Of a DNA stretch of 64,000 nucleotides, positions 27,159-36,426 are shown piece by piece (within the stretch, counting starts at the first letter, position 1; each line of letters opens with the position of its first letter). Under the pieces are notes generated by a model that was not told the origin of the DNA, did no database searches, and saw only the letters and a program-made list of their open reading frames with translations. The position numbers and the translations under genes are program-made. Source of the stretch: JAJRPT01 sp964465945 (GTDB lineage: Bacteria > Bacteroidota > Ignavibacteria > Kapaibacteriales > UBA2268). Location of the stretch: the NCBI GenBank assembly GCA_964465945.1, contig CAYXMM010000010.1:50689-114688 (forward strand). The letters run 5' to 3'.

Positions 27159-29516
27159 ATGAAAATTTTACTTTACATATTTATAACTACAACGAGTATC
27201 TCTTTATCTCAAATATTTGATATAAAGGGAAATTCTGTTATTAATAATAAAGGTAGAATTAATGTAGAAAGAAAGAATGTAAATATTGAAAAAGATGCTA
27301 ATATTAATAATTCTGGAACTTTTTATATTGAAGATAATACATTGAACAGTGAAGGGAATATTAATAACAATAATGGTAATTTGATATTGAATTATTCAGG
27401 TGGCACGATTTTAAATCAAAATGTGATTCAAGGTCAAGTTGAATTTATTAATCCTGCTAATCAAATTGTTCCAGCAGTTGCTTATGATTCATTGATTTTT
27501 AAAGGTGGACCTAAGTTATTAAAACCGAATGATAGAACTAACAAGGTTGATTTTGAAATAGCAAATTTGATGAAATCGGATTCTTCGGTGGATATTAGGC
27601 CAGATGACCTTACTAATGTTGCTGGTCTGAGAATTTTAGTGAATAAAAATACAGAGCATAATGGAACTATTAATAGAAACTTTTCTGATGGTATTCAAGT
27701 TATTTTAAATACTGACTCTACTTATTCTCAAATAAATGGAACTGGGAAATTCAAATCATTGGAAATTGATAAGAGTAATGGTGCTACTATTACACGAGGT
27801 GGTTGGAGTATCCAAAATAAGTTAATTTTACGAAATGGGATATTATATAATACTGACGAAACTGGGAAAAACTTTACATTGGAAGATGGCTCAATAATAC
27901 AAATTGTTGATGGAAACTTTAATGTTGCAGATGAAGCGGGAATAACAAGATACCCACAATCAAGAATTAATTCTGCTCCAATTTTTGAAGGAAAAGTGCT
28001 TGTAGAATATACAGGTAATGGACCAATTGAAATCGGACCTGAAATGCCGTTAGCAAATAATGTTTTATCAGATTTAATTGTTAATAATAGTGAAGGGACA
28101 ACCTTTACAAGAGATGCTTATATAAATGACAGATTAACTGTTGGTTCTAACATTTATATGGATAGCGACACTGACAAAGATGGGTTGAACGACAAACAAA
28201 ACACATTAATGTTTAAGGGAATAAATAGCGGGATTGATTTCCAAAAAGGAGATGCAGAAATTTATGGAAATTTTGCAAGAACAAACTTAACTGAAGGCGA
28301 ATCTCAAACTTTTAATAATATTTATACTTGGGTTGAATTCGGAGTAAATGGTCAAGACTTAGCCAATAATGGTGGGTCTATAGATACATTTTTAGTCCGA
28401 ATTGAACCTAATTCTGGTTATAAAATTGAAGATTATGATGAAGATGCTCCGTTAAAAGTTCGTAGAAAGATGAATTTAAAAGCTATTGACAATACAGGAA
28501 CAGAAGTAGATAAAGTTAATGATGTTCGCTATGGTTATGCTTGGAAACATAATCCAAATAATGCAAATGACCCAATTAGTGAGACCCCAGTAAATAGTGA
28601 TATTAATTTTTCTCAAATGGGATTACAAAAATGGGATAAAGATAGTGTTCTATGGTCAGACCAAATTATGCTACAAGAAAATAAAATTGACACAGCTTTA
28701 AATTTTGCATATTCCTCTGCACAACTTAAAGGTAAATTAGGCGATTATGCTATTGGTATGACTATAGCAAAATATTTGGCAATAATGGCAAAAGCTGTTC
28801 TTGAAGGTCCTCATAAAGGAAATGGAGTTATGACAACAACATTGAGAGATTCTTCAATTTTGGTTGACCCAACTCCTCCTAATGAGTATCCATACAATCT
28901 TGACCCAATGAGAGCAAATATAGTGATTGATACTTTTCCTGCTGGTGTTGTGGATTGGGTAGTTTTAGAACTAAGAGACGGAAGAAACTTTGCAAATAAG
29001 AAATATTATAAAACTTGTTTTCTAACTGCAGACGGCTCTGTTGTTGATACAAATGGAAGTAAACAAATTATTATTTATGGTGAAGATACCGGCTTAAATG
29101 TTAAAGCAGCTGGAGCATTATATCTTGCAATTCGTCATAGAAATCACTTAGCTGTAGTAACAGAAGAAACGATTCCTTATGCAACAAAAGAAGCAAAAGT
29201 TTTAATTGATTTCACTGATAAGGCACAAGTTTATTTAGGCAATGCTTCTGTGAAAGTAGTCGGTTTGGATTTAGATGGTAAATCAATTTATGGTTTAGTT
29301 GCAGGTAATGTTGATAGAATTGAAGTTACTCCTGTTCTAAACGAACAAGTTATTAATAATGCCGATGTTGATTTTATTGCAAAATTAATTAGTGCTTGGG
29401 ACTTAAATCCTAAAAATAGATATTACAGAAGTGATATTAATATGGATGGAATTATAACATCAAGAGATTATAATTATTCTTGGAATAATAGGGGATATGT
29501 GTCCGTTGTTGAATAA
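27159..29516 (+). CDS. Secreted repeat protein with C-terminal dockerin/EF-hand-like motif
   Basis: I use ATG 27159: an upstream in-frame GTG (27120) lies inside the terminator hairpin, while 27159 gives the signal peptide MKILLYIFITTTSISLSQ. 785 residues. The first 120 are Asn-rich with strand-like repeats (NNKGRINVERKNVNIEKDAN, NSGTFYIEDNTLNSEGN), similar in style to the preceding protein. The C-terminus has a dockerin-like calcium loop, S-D-I-N-M-D-G-I-I-T-S-R-D-Y-N, typical of Bacteroidota surface proteins. No T9SS tail is recognised. It ends 1 bp before the next gene's ATG, so translational coupling is likely. Partner or ligand unknown. Confidence 0.75.
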   Translation: MKILLYIFITTTSISLSQIFDIKGNSVINNKGRINVERKNVNIEKDANINNSGTFYIEDNTLNSEGNINNNNGNLILNYSGGTILNQNVIQGQVEFINPANQIVPAVAYDSLIFKGGPKLLKPNDRTNKVDFEIANLMKSDSSVDIRPDDLTNVAGLRILVNKNTEHNGTINRNFSDGIQVILNTDSTYSQINGTGKFKSLEIDKSNGATITRGGWSIQNKLILRNGILYNTDETGKNFTLEDGSIIQIVDGNFNVADEAGITRYPQSRINSAPIFEGKVLVEYTGNGPIEIGPEMPLANNVLSDLIVNNSEGTTFTRDAYINDRLTVGSNIYMDSDTDKDGLNDKQNTLMFKGINSGIDFQKGDAEIYGNFARTNLTEGESQTFNNIYTWVEFGVNGQDLANNGGSIDTFLVRIEPNSGYKIEDYDEDAPLKVRRKMNLKAIDNTGTEVDKVNDVRYGYAWKHNPNNANDPISETPVNSDINFSQMGLQKWDKDSVLWSDQIMLQENKIDTALNFAYSSAQLKGKLGDYAIGMTIAKYLAIMAKAVLEGPHKGNGVMTTTLRDSSILVDPTPPNEYPYNLDPMRANIVIDTFPAGVVDWVVLELRDGRNFANKKYYKTCFLTADGSVVDTNGSKQIIIYGEDTGLNVKAAGALYLAIRHRNHLAVVTEETIPYATKEAKVLIDFTDKAQVYLGNASVKVVGLDLDGKSIYGLVAGNVDRIEVTPVLNEQVINNADVDFIAKLISAWDLNPKNRYYRSDINMDGIITSRDYNYSWNNRGYVSVVE

Positions 29517-29517
29517 T

Positions 29518-30951
29518 ATGAAATATCTATTTATAATATTACCATTTATTTTTATTTGTAATTTGCTCGCTCAAAGACCAGACCAGGGCTATGATGCAAT
29601 TATGCAAATCAGAAATACTGTCCCTCTTAGTCCGCAAGAATTAACATTCGAGCTACATTTACGAAGATTTAATCAAAATTGGGAAAGATTTGCTAATGGA
29701 ACTTTCCAAGTAAAATTTTATGTCGACCCATTAGGACCAGCACATAAGATTGACTATTCTACTATTGATTTCACATTTGAACCTGGCACATCAGACATTA
29801 ATCTACTATCAAATCCTAATGCAAATCCTTCAATAAATGAAATTGGAACACAATATTATTTAAAAACTCAAGTAGATGGAGAAACAGGAAGATTTGTAGT
29901 AAAATTAGTTGGTCCACAAGATTATGAAAATGCTTTGATAGTACCAGAAACTGATGATAATCTTGAAATTGAAGACCAAGCAACAATTAGAGTTGGCAAG
30001 TTCAGAATTAAACAAAATAATATTAAAGAAAGAATTGAAAATATTATTAGATGGATTGAACCAATTTCTTATTTCCAAGCTTGTGCTTTTAAATTAGATT
30101 CAGGAAGAACAATATATGGAGTAACGGATTATTATGATAAAGATGATAATATTGAATTACTTGACCCAATGGCAAATGTAAAAACACGATTTTTAAATGA
30201 CCCTGCAGAGCCACCGACCTTTAAATTGGCATATTTTGATGCTAAATATAATGGTTCTATTACAAACGATACAACACGAGGAATTACATTAAATTGGAAA
30301 ACTGAATCGGAAATGTATTTGAATGGTTTTGTCATTAGAAGAGTAAAATTAGATTATTTTGCAACTGAAAGCGAATTAGCAGATTTATTAAAATATGATC
30401 AAGGAGAGGTAGTTTTCCATTATGACCCTCAGTTTGTAACAAGTAATGGACAAAGTGAAAAGTTGCAAGCCGAAAGAAAATATAAAAATTATTCTACGGA
30501 ATATGGTCCAGTTATTGATATGCTATCCTCAGAACAAATTAATGAAGATAGGGGAAAATGGTATTGCTATTTATTGTATAAAGTTGATTTTAAGAGTAAT
30601 GGTAGCTTTGACCCAGAATTTCCTCTAGCTCAAGCTTTTGTGCAAATTCCAAACTCAATTATCTCTTATGCTCAGGCAAGCCCAAATCCTTTTGCTTTAG
30701 AAACTAGAATAGATTATGAATTAGATGACGATGTGATTTTAGATTTAGCACTTTTTGATATGCAAGGTAAAAAAGTTATGCAACTTTATGGTCCTGACAA
30801 AACTCAATTTAAAGGTAATCATTCCTTTACTTTATCAATGCCAGAAGAAGCAAATCAAGGTGTTTATAATCTTGTTTTCAATGTTACAAAACAATTTGAT
30901 GATCAAGTCAAAAATTCTGTAGCAACGATTAAATTGCAGATGATTAAATAA
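29518..30951 (+). CDS. Secreted protein with T9SS type A sorting tail
   Basis: ATG 29518 starts 1 bp after the previous stop and gives a signal peptide (MKYLFIILPFIFICNLLAQ); an earlier in-frame ATG at 29497 is inside the upstream gene. 477 residues. The central part has an immunoglobulin-like region (about 205-330, with TLNWKTESEMYLNGFVIRR, a fibronectin type III-like signature). The last 85 residues form a T9SS tail: A-S-P-N-P-F start, LALFDMQGKKVMQLY, and an end of ...NLVFNV...IKLQMIK. It probably reaches the cell surface together with the two preceding proteins. Function unknown. Confidence 0.8.
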   Translation: MKYLFIILPFIFICNLLAQRPDQGYDAIMQIRNTVPLSPQELTFELHLRRFNQNWERFANGTFQVKFYVDPLGPAHKIDYSTIDFTFEPGTSDINLLSNPNANPSINEIGTQYYLKTQVDGETGRFVVKLVGPQDYENALIVPETDDNLEIEDQATIRVGKFRIKQNNIKERIENIIRWIEPISYFQACAFKLDSGRTIYGVTDYYDKDDNIELLDPMANVKTRFLNDPAEPPTFKLAYFDAKYNGSITNDTTRGITLNWKTESEMYLNGFVIRRVKLDYFATESELADLLKYDQGEVVFHYDPQFVTSNGQSEKLQAERKYKNYSTEYGPVIDMLSSEQINEDRGKWYCYLLYKVDFKSNGSFDPEFPLAQAFVQIPNSIISYAQASPNPFALETRIDYELDDDVILDLALFDMQGKKVMQLYGPDKTQFKGNHSFTLSMPEEANQGVYNLVFNVTKQFDDQVKNSVATIKLQMIK

Positions 30952-30962
30952 TTTATCTTAAA

Positions 30963-32675
30963 TTGCAGCAAAAACCACTACAAAATTTGAAAAAGTTATT
31001 CTTACATATAACACTTTTCTTTATATTTAGCTTCTCATTATTCTCTCAACAAGAAAATGAGAATATTGCTCCTGTTATCCAACAAGAAGAGAAAATAGAG
31101 AATTTAGATTCACAAAAAGTAAATTTAAAAATTGATTCTACCGCTATTGATTCACAAAATTTAGATTTGAATATACCTAACGATTCTACCGCGATAGATT
31201 CTCAAAAAGTGGATACTAATGTTGATGAAAATACTATAAAACCAGAGGTCGAAAAAGAAGAAGTCCTATTTCGAGACCCTATTTTTGGAATTGATTATAC
31301 AAATAAAGACTTAGGGAATATTACTGATTTTGATATAATTAACGATAAGGATACACTATTATACACACGCTCTTATGGGGATTGGTGGTATGGTGCATCG
31401 TGGTTAATGACAAATAACACATTTTATCTGGGAAATTTTAATTTTGCAAAAATTTCATATCTCCCAGTTGATGCGAATAATCCACGTGTTGAGTATGCTA
31501 ATAACCAGACTAACTCAATGTATAATATAAGTTTAATGGCTGAATGGTCACCTGTTAGGCAAGTTTGGGGAGTGGGTGGTTTTCTACGTTATGAGCGATT
31601 ATATATTAATTCTGATTACGAACCAACTGATGCTGCAAATAGAAATTTTATTTTTAATACAAACGTTGATTTTAGTTATTTAACTTTATCGCCATTTTTT
31701 AAATATAAGACTCCTCTTGAAGGATTAAATTTAATGGTGCTAATGGATATGTCTTATATTTTAAGTTATGATTCATACTTTTTTAGACAACAAAAATCAG
31801 GACCTGCAAATATTAAAAATGAATTAGTAATTGATTTTAAAGATGATATTCGTTTTAAGTTTGGAGTTAATTTTGGTATTGAATATGAATATTTACTGCA
31901 AGACATACAGAAAATTGAGTTTTTTAATAAATTAAATTTATTTAAAAATACTCGTGTTAAAATTGCTCCAATGGCTATGATTGGAATAAATACATCTCCA
32001 ATTAGCAATAATGGTGGTTCTTATCCTGTAACTTTTAGAGCTGGTTTATCATTAAAACTTGGTCCGGATAATATTAAATCTGATACTATTCCATTTAACC
32101 CAACGCCGAGATTTGAATATTTAGCTAAGTTTGAACCAAAAATTAAAGTTCAGTTTGCAGGATTCCTTGAGAGAGAATCTTTTGTTGCTTCTGACGTAGC
32201 CTTCTTTGAAGTTGCTCAAGTTAATAATCAAGTGTCAGAGGAACCTAAATTACCTTCTCAAAGTTTAAGAGATAAAGAGGATTCTAAAATTGCTACTCAA
32301 TTAAAAGAAGAAGAGAAACCAAAAATTGAATTTAAAAAAGGGTTTAATAAAACTTATACTTATAATTCATCTGAATCCGTTAATCCTTCAAAAGATTTAC
32401 GTGATTTCTTAAATGAATTAGCTGATTATCTCAAAAGCAGTCCAACAGCTGAGATTAGAGTTGTGGGGCACTCCGACAACGTTGGGACAGGTCAGGAAAT
32501 TCAGGAGCGTTCCATTAAACGAGCTCAAATGGTTCAAAGTTACCTTGTTGCAAAAGGAATCAGTGCAAGAAGAGTTCTTGTAACAGGATTAGGAGCGAGA
32601 GAGCCAGTTGGGGATATTTCCAGTGCATCTGGTAGAGCCAAAAATAGAAGAGTTGTGATTCAAGTAATAAAATAA
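30963..32675 (+). CDS. OmpA-family outer membrane protein
   Basis: 570 residues from TTG 30963 (a second TTG at 30987 would give a shorter signal peptide; neither has a clear SD). A signal peptide (LKKLFLHITLFFIFSFSLFS) is followed by a three-fold acidic spacer repeat around DSTAIDSQ (residues about 45-80). A beta-barrel-like middle part (about 120-380) precedes a C-terminal OmpA peptidoglycan-binding domain (about 455-570, VVGHSDNVGTGQEIQERSIKRA ... GLGAREPVGD ... RAKNRRVVIQV). It probably anchors the outer membrane to peptidoglycan. Last gene of the four-gene surface operon, 11 bp after the T9SS protein. Confidence 0.88.
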   Translation: MQQKPLQNLKKLFLHITLFFIFSFSLFSQQENENIAPVIQQEEKIENLDSQKVNLKIDSTAIDSQNLDLNIPNDSTAIDSQKVDTNVDENTIKPEVEKEEVLFRDPIFGIDYTNKDLGNITDFDIINDKDTLLYTRSYGDWWYGASWLMTNNTFYLGNFNFAKISYLPVDANNPRVEYANNQTNSMYNISLMAEWSPVRQVWGVGGFLRYERLYINSDYEPTDAANRNFIFNTNVDFSYLTLSPFFKYKTPLEGLNLMVLMDMSYILSYDSYFFRQQKSGPANIKNELVIDFKDDIRFKFGVNFGIEYEYLLQDIQKIEFFNKLNLFKNTRVKIAPMAMIGINTSPISNNGGSYPVTFRAGLSLKLGPDNIKSDTIPFNPTPRFEYLAKFEPKIKVQFAGFLERESFVASDVAFFEVAQVNNQVSEEPKLPSQSLRDKEDSKIATQLKEEEKPKIEFKKGFNKTYTYNSSESVNPSKDLRDFLNELADYLKSSPTAEIRVVGHSDNVGTGQEIQERSIKRAQMVQSYLVAKGISARRVLVTGLGAREPVGDISSASGRAKNRRVVIQVIK

Positions 32676-32727
32676 TTCTTGAAGCAAGTCTTTTTTCCTT
32701 AATTTTGCAATCGTTAAATTTAATTTT

Positions 32728-34065
32728 ATGATTAGCAAAAAATATAAATACCATTTCATTAATAATTTAAAACTTGCCTATCCTGTAACTTTATCACAAC
32801 TCGGACACATGGTCGCTGCCATTGCCGATACAATGATGGTGGGTTATTTAGGCACTATTCCACTTGCAGCAGTTGCTTTTGGGCATACAATGTTTAGCAT
32901 GTTTTATATTGTTGGCATTGGCTTAGCTACTGGATTAACTCCTTTAATTGGTAAAGCTAATGGGCATAATAATGAAGAAGAAACTAAATCACTTCTTTCA
33001 AATGGAATAGTTGCGAATATATTATTTGCTCTAATTTTAATGCTTTTATTGTATCTAGCGACATTTTTTATGTATGACTTAGGACAGGATAAAGAGGTTG
33101 TCGATTTATCATTTGATTATTATAATGTGATGTTACTTTCACTTTTACCATTTATGTTGTTTTTAGCATTTAAGCAGTTTTTAGAAGGTCTGAAACTGAC
33201 AAAACCTGGTATGGTGGTATCCGTAATTGCTAATATTGTTAATGTTATTCTTAATTATATTTTAATTTTCGGAAAGTTTGGATTCCCTGCTTTTGGTGTA
33301 GCAGGAGCAGCTTGGGCTACTTTTATTGCTCGACTTTTAATGTTTATACTCATCGTTTTTTTTATTTATAAATCTGAAAAACTTAAAAAATATTTATTTT
33401 CTATTAATTTATTAAAAATTAAATTCAAGAAAATAAAAGAAATAACTAAAATTGGTGTCCCTATTGGCTTACAATATGCAATGGAAGTATCCGCATTTTC
33501 AGTTGGGTCAATTATTGTCGGGACAATTTCTGCAGAAGCATTAGCCGCTCATCAAATTGTGCTAAATATTGCAGCAACAACGTTTATGATGGCAGGGGGG
33601 ATAGGTACCGCTGCTACGATTGCCCTCTCTAACTATTTAGGACAAAAACTCTTTAAAGAAATAAGACGCTCAGGGTTTACATCGCTTTTAATTGTATTGT
33701 CTTTTATGTCAATTACAGCAACAGTATTTATAATTTTAAATAACTTCTTACCGAGCTTATATATAGATAAAACAGAAGTGCTTAAAATCTCTGCATCATT
33801 AATGATTATAGCAGGTTTTTTCCAAATTTCTGATGGAGTTCAAGTTGTGATTTTAGGAGTATTAAGAGGTATTCACGATGTTAAAATTCCTACAATAATT
33901 ACATCTATAAGTTATTGGATACTTACCATCCCTTTGGCTTATGTTTCTGTAAATTATCTAAATTTTGGACCTGAAGGAGTTTGGTACGCCTATTTAATTG
34001 GTCTAACATTCACGGCAATTACACTCACATATCGGTTTAATAAACTTTCAAGAAAGTTTGATTAA
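32728..34065 (+). CDS. MATE-family efflux transporter (second copy type)
   Basis: 445 residues, twelve predicted helices. It starts ISKKYKYHFINNLKLAYPVTLSQLGHMVAAIADTMMVGYLG, a NorM/DinF-like pattern, with PLIGKANGHNNEEE and EGLKLTKPGMVVS, and FMMAGGIGTAATIALSNYLGQKL in the second half. It is only distantly similar to the MATE at 22937..24325, so the two are not a recent duplication. The gene begins 52 bp after the OmpA gene; whether it belongs to that operon is unclear. Substrate cannot be inferred. Confidence 0.92.
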   Translation: MISKKYKYHFINNLKLAYPVTLSQLGHMVAAIADTMMVGYLGTIPLAAVAFGHTMFSMFYIVGIGLATGLTPLIGKANGHNNEEETKSLLSNGIVANILFALILMLLLYLATFFMYDLGQDKEVVDLSFDYYNVMLLSLLPFMLFLAFKQFLEGLKLTKPGMVVSVIANIVNVILNYILIFGKFGFPAFGVAGAAWATFIARLLMFILIVFFIYKSEKLKKYLFSINLLKIKFKKIKEITKIGVPIGLQYAMEVSAFSVGSIIVGTISAEALAAHQIVLNIAATTFMMAGGIGTAATIALSNYLGQKLFKEIRRSGFTSLLIVLSFMSITATVFIILNNFLPSLYIDKTEVLKISASLMIIAGFFQISDGVQVVILGVLRGIHDVKIPTIITSISYWILTIPLAYVSVNYLNFGPEGVWYAYLIGLTFTAITLTYRFNKLSRKFD

Positions 34066-34385
34066 GATTATAAATTTATTTTTTGATGTATTAGAATCTA
34101 ATAACACTTTATTTTCTATTAAGTTCTTTTTTAGACTTACTTCCTGCAATAGTATTTCTTTAGACGTTGAAAAATAAAAACAATATATAATTTAAAAATA
34201 AAAAAAATATGTATTAATTATCTTCAACATAAAATTCGAGATACTTTTTTCATTTGTTTACCCACACCAACAACTTCGCCTCTCTCTTCTCCTTCTTCGG
34301 AGCTAAGCCAGACGGGTCGGAATACATTACTGGGTTGTTGAATTTTAACATAATTAAATTAATTGTTTTACAAATTTAATAAATT
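34066..34385. other. Intergenic region holding an RHS-core remnant
   Basis: Between the MATE gene and the last immunity-like gene. It contains a 77-bp RHS-core fragment (34267..34343) but no open gene. The rest is AT-rich with nothing recognisable. Confidence 0.7.
34267..34343 (-). pseudogene. Remnant of RHS-core (end-of-core segment)
   Basis: About 77 bp nearly identical to parts of both RHS genes (around 35594..35669 and 37330..37405). On the minus strand it encodes FNNPVMYSDPSGLAPKKEKR-EAKLL, then five unrelated residues and a stop. It lacks the upstream core and any toxin domain. It marks a deleted or collapsed third cassette at the 3' end of the array. Confidence 0.85.
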
Positions 34386-34811
34386 TTATTTGACCTTTAT
34401 AAATTTTAATTTATCTGATATTTTTAACTCTTTTCTTTTCTGCCAAAACTCCTTTTTACTTAAAGGACCTATTTTGTTTTCATCAGGACTTTTGTGCAAT
34501 TTATATTTTAGTGGAATTATATAATAGTTTGTAATTGCACTATCCACTGTATCCACTAATGGAAAAACGACAGCTCGCCTCACTGGATGTTGCTTTACAA
34601 TTATGTAATCATTATTATAACCATATTCAATTACGACATCATCTACAACTCCTAAATAACTACCATTTCCTAAGTCATATGAAAGATTTTTGGGGTAAGG
34701 AACATCAACCGAAACTAAATAGTATTTACCAACAATTTTATCGCTATATAAACCATCACAACCTATAACTACAATTATGACAGTTAGAAATAATATTACG
34801 CTCCTTCTCAT
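34386..34811 (-). CDS. Lipoprotein, candidate immunity protein for adjacent RHS toxin
   Basis: 141 residues. The signal sequence ends in a lipobox, V-I-G-C at residues 15-18 (MRRSVILFLTVIIVVIGC). The mature part is small and mainly beta/loop with no recognised domain. The start overlaps the stop of the RHS gene at 34808..35896 by 4 bp (ATGA), the usual arrangement for toxin-immunity pairs. Being a lipoprotein, it should act outside the inner membrane. The immunity role is inferred from position only. Confidence 0.7.
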   Translation of the reverse strand: MRRSVILFLTVIIVVIGCDGLYSDKIVGKYYLVSVDVPYPKNLSYDLGNGSYLGVVDDVVIEYGYNNDYIIVKQHPVRRAVVFPLVDTVDSAITNYYIIPLKYKLHKSPDENKIGPLSKKEFWQKRKELKISDKLKFIKVK

Positions 34812-35896
34812 TTTAATCTCTTGAAGTTAATTGGCTCAGTAAATATGTATCTTTGATTCCAATTACCCATCATTCCACCCTTCCAATCAGGACCAATTCC
34901 ATAAAATAATGATTCAAAACTAGTTTGATTAGTTAAATGGAAATGTAGCATATCTTGTCTTGCGTAAATATCAATTCTATAGCTACCAATAAATTGTTCA
35001 ACAGGATCAACACCAGCTCTAAATAAACCTTCTAACCCAAAACGAGCTCCATATTCTGTTACAGTTGCATTAGTCAAGTCCATTTCACCTTCATATTTAC
35101 TATAAAATAAATCTCTTGCTTCATCAACTTTCCAAGCATTTCTCATAGCATCCGCAATTGAATTATTGTCGTGAAAGCTTAATTCTGGCGATGGATCACC
35201 CATCACCCAATCAAAAGTCATCTCAAATATAGTAGTTAAATTTTTCATATAACTAGAGAAATCATCAATTCTCTTTCCATATACTTGTGCTTCCTCAGTA
35301 GTATACCCATAATCTAAGCCGTCTTCCTCCACATTTCCTTTTTCCTTGTTTTCCTTCTCTTGCTTCGTTTTTTTCTCTTCATACTCTTTTTTAAGGGCTA
35401 CTAAATCTATTTTGCCGGGGTTGTAGTTTCCTGAACCGCCACCACCTCCGTGCAAACCATCTTGCCATCTATTGTATGATATGTTGCTTTCCATCATAAA
35501 CGAGTTGTGATATGCTTGTGCCCAGAGAGACCTTCTTTCCGCTTCTTCAATCATCTTTAAGAGTCTTTCTCTTTCTTCTATTGCTGGCGAATCCAACAAC
35601 TTCGCCTCTCTCTTCTCCTTCCTCGGAGCTAAGCCAGACGGGTCGGAATACATTACGGGGTTGTTGAATGCAAAGTGATACGGCGTCCAACTATCGAACT
35701 GCTCGAAGAGTGGGTCAGGGGAGAGGAAGCGTCCAAAATCTTCGGAATACACCCTATAACCCATCTGCGAATATGGCATCTCGGGACTGGCTAACTCGCC
35801 GAATGCGTTTAGGTCGCTGTCGTAATTACCTACCATAGCGGATTTGAGTGTATCGCCATAAGGGTAGTATAAATATTTCTTCTGTGGGTTAAACAT
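34808..35896 (-). CDS. Orphan RHS-core fragment with C-terminal toxin candidate
   Basis: 362 residues. Residues about 10-95 are the end of an RHS repeat-associated core: YPYGDTLKSAMVGNYDSDLN, MGYRVYSEDFGRFLSPDP, FAFNNPVMYSDPSGLAP. A charged linker with YNRWQ and a GGGGGSGNY run follows. The variable tip (about 205-362) has no family I recognise; it includes SIADAMRNAWKVDEARDLFY and QFIGSYRIDIYARQD. There is no signal peptide or long RHS repeat region, so this is an orphan cassette that would need recombination into a full-length rhs gene, or independent expression, to act. A lipoprotein gene overlaps its stop by 4 bp. Confidence 0.8.
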   Translation of the reverse strand: MFNPQKKYLYYPYGDTLKSAMVGNYDSDLNAFGELASPEMPYSQMGYRVYSEDFGRFLSPDPLFEQFDSWTPYHFAFNNPVMYSDPSGLAPRKEKREAKLLDSPAIEERERLLKMIEEAERRSLWAQAYHNSFMMESNISYNRWQDGLHGGGGGSGNYNPGKIDLVALKKEYEEKKTKQEKENKEKGNVEEDGLDYGYTTEEAQVYGKRIDDFSSYMKNLTTIFEMTFDWVMGDPSPELSFHDNNSIADAMRNAWKVDEARDLFYSKYEGEMDLTNATVTEYGARFGLEGLFRAGVDPVEQFIGSYRIDIYARQDMLHFHLTNQTSFESLFYGIGPDWKGGMMGNWNQRYIFTEPINFKRLK

Positions 35897-35913
35897 ATTT
35901 GATGTGCTGTTTA

Positions 35914-36426
35914 CTAATGAATAAGGTCAGTATCACTTTCTCCACTATAGTATATCTTATATACTATTAATTTTTCTCTTTCAACAATAAATAATATTTT
36001 ACACCATTCTGTATTTCGTAAGATTTCATCAAAAATTTTATAATTTAAATAAGTCATCGTTAATTCATCTCTTAAAATACCATAACTTTTTAATGGTTGA
36101 TTTACAAAACTAATACGTATTAATTCATATTTTTTGTTATTCATTATTTTCAATTTTTCTTTTAATAAATTAAATCCTTTTTGAGTTCCTTTAAAGTAAA
36201 TAGACAATGAATTTGTATCACCTTCAGCAATAATTTTACTTGTTGAGTCTAAATAGATTTTATCTGAATTTAATATTAGAAAATTCATATATAAATTTAA
36301 ATTATCAATATCAATATCATATTTAGATAGTTCAATTTTTGCTCTTGAGTATGCTGCATTCTCATTATACCTTGTTGTGCAAGACCATGACAATGTTATA
36401 AGAGTTAATACAAACAACTTTCTCAT
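35914..36426 (-). CDS. Lipoprotein, candidate immunity to metallopeptidase RHS toxin
   Basis: 170 residues with a lipobox ending in Cys16 (MRKLFVLTLITLSWSC). The mature part is alpha/beta-like with no recognised domain. It overlaps the stop of the RHS-metallopeptidase gene by 4 bp and precedes the next RHS fragment by 17 bp. The overlap implies coupled translation and suggests immunity to the HELGH tip. Not visibly related in sequence to the lipoproteins at 37637 or 38151. Confidence 0.7.
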   Translation of the reverse strand: MRKLFVLTLITLSWSCTTRYNENAAYSRAKIELSKYDIDIDNLNLYMNFLILNSDKIYLDSTSKIIAEGDTNSLSIYFKGTQKGFNLLKEKLKIMNNKKYELIRISFVNQPLKSYGILRDELTMTYLNYKIFDEILRNTEWCKILFIVEREKLIVYKIYYSGESDTDLIH

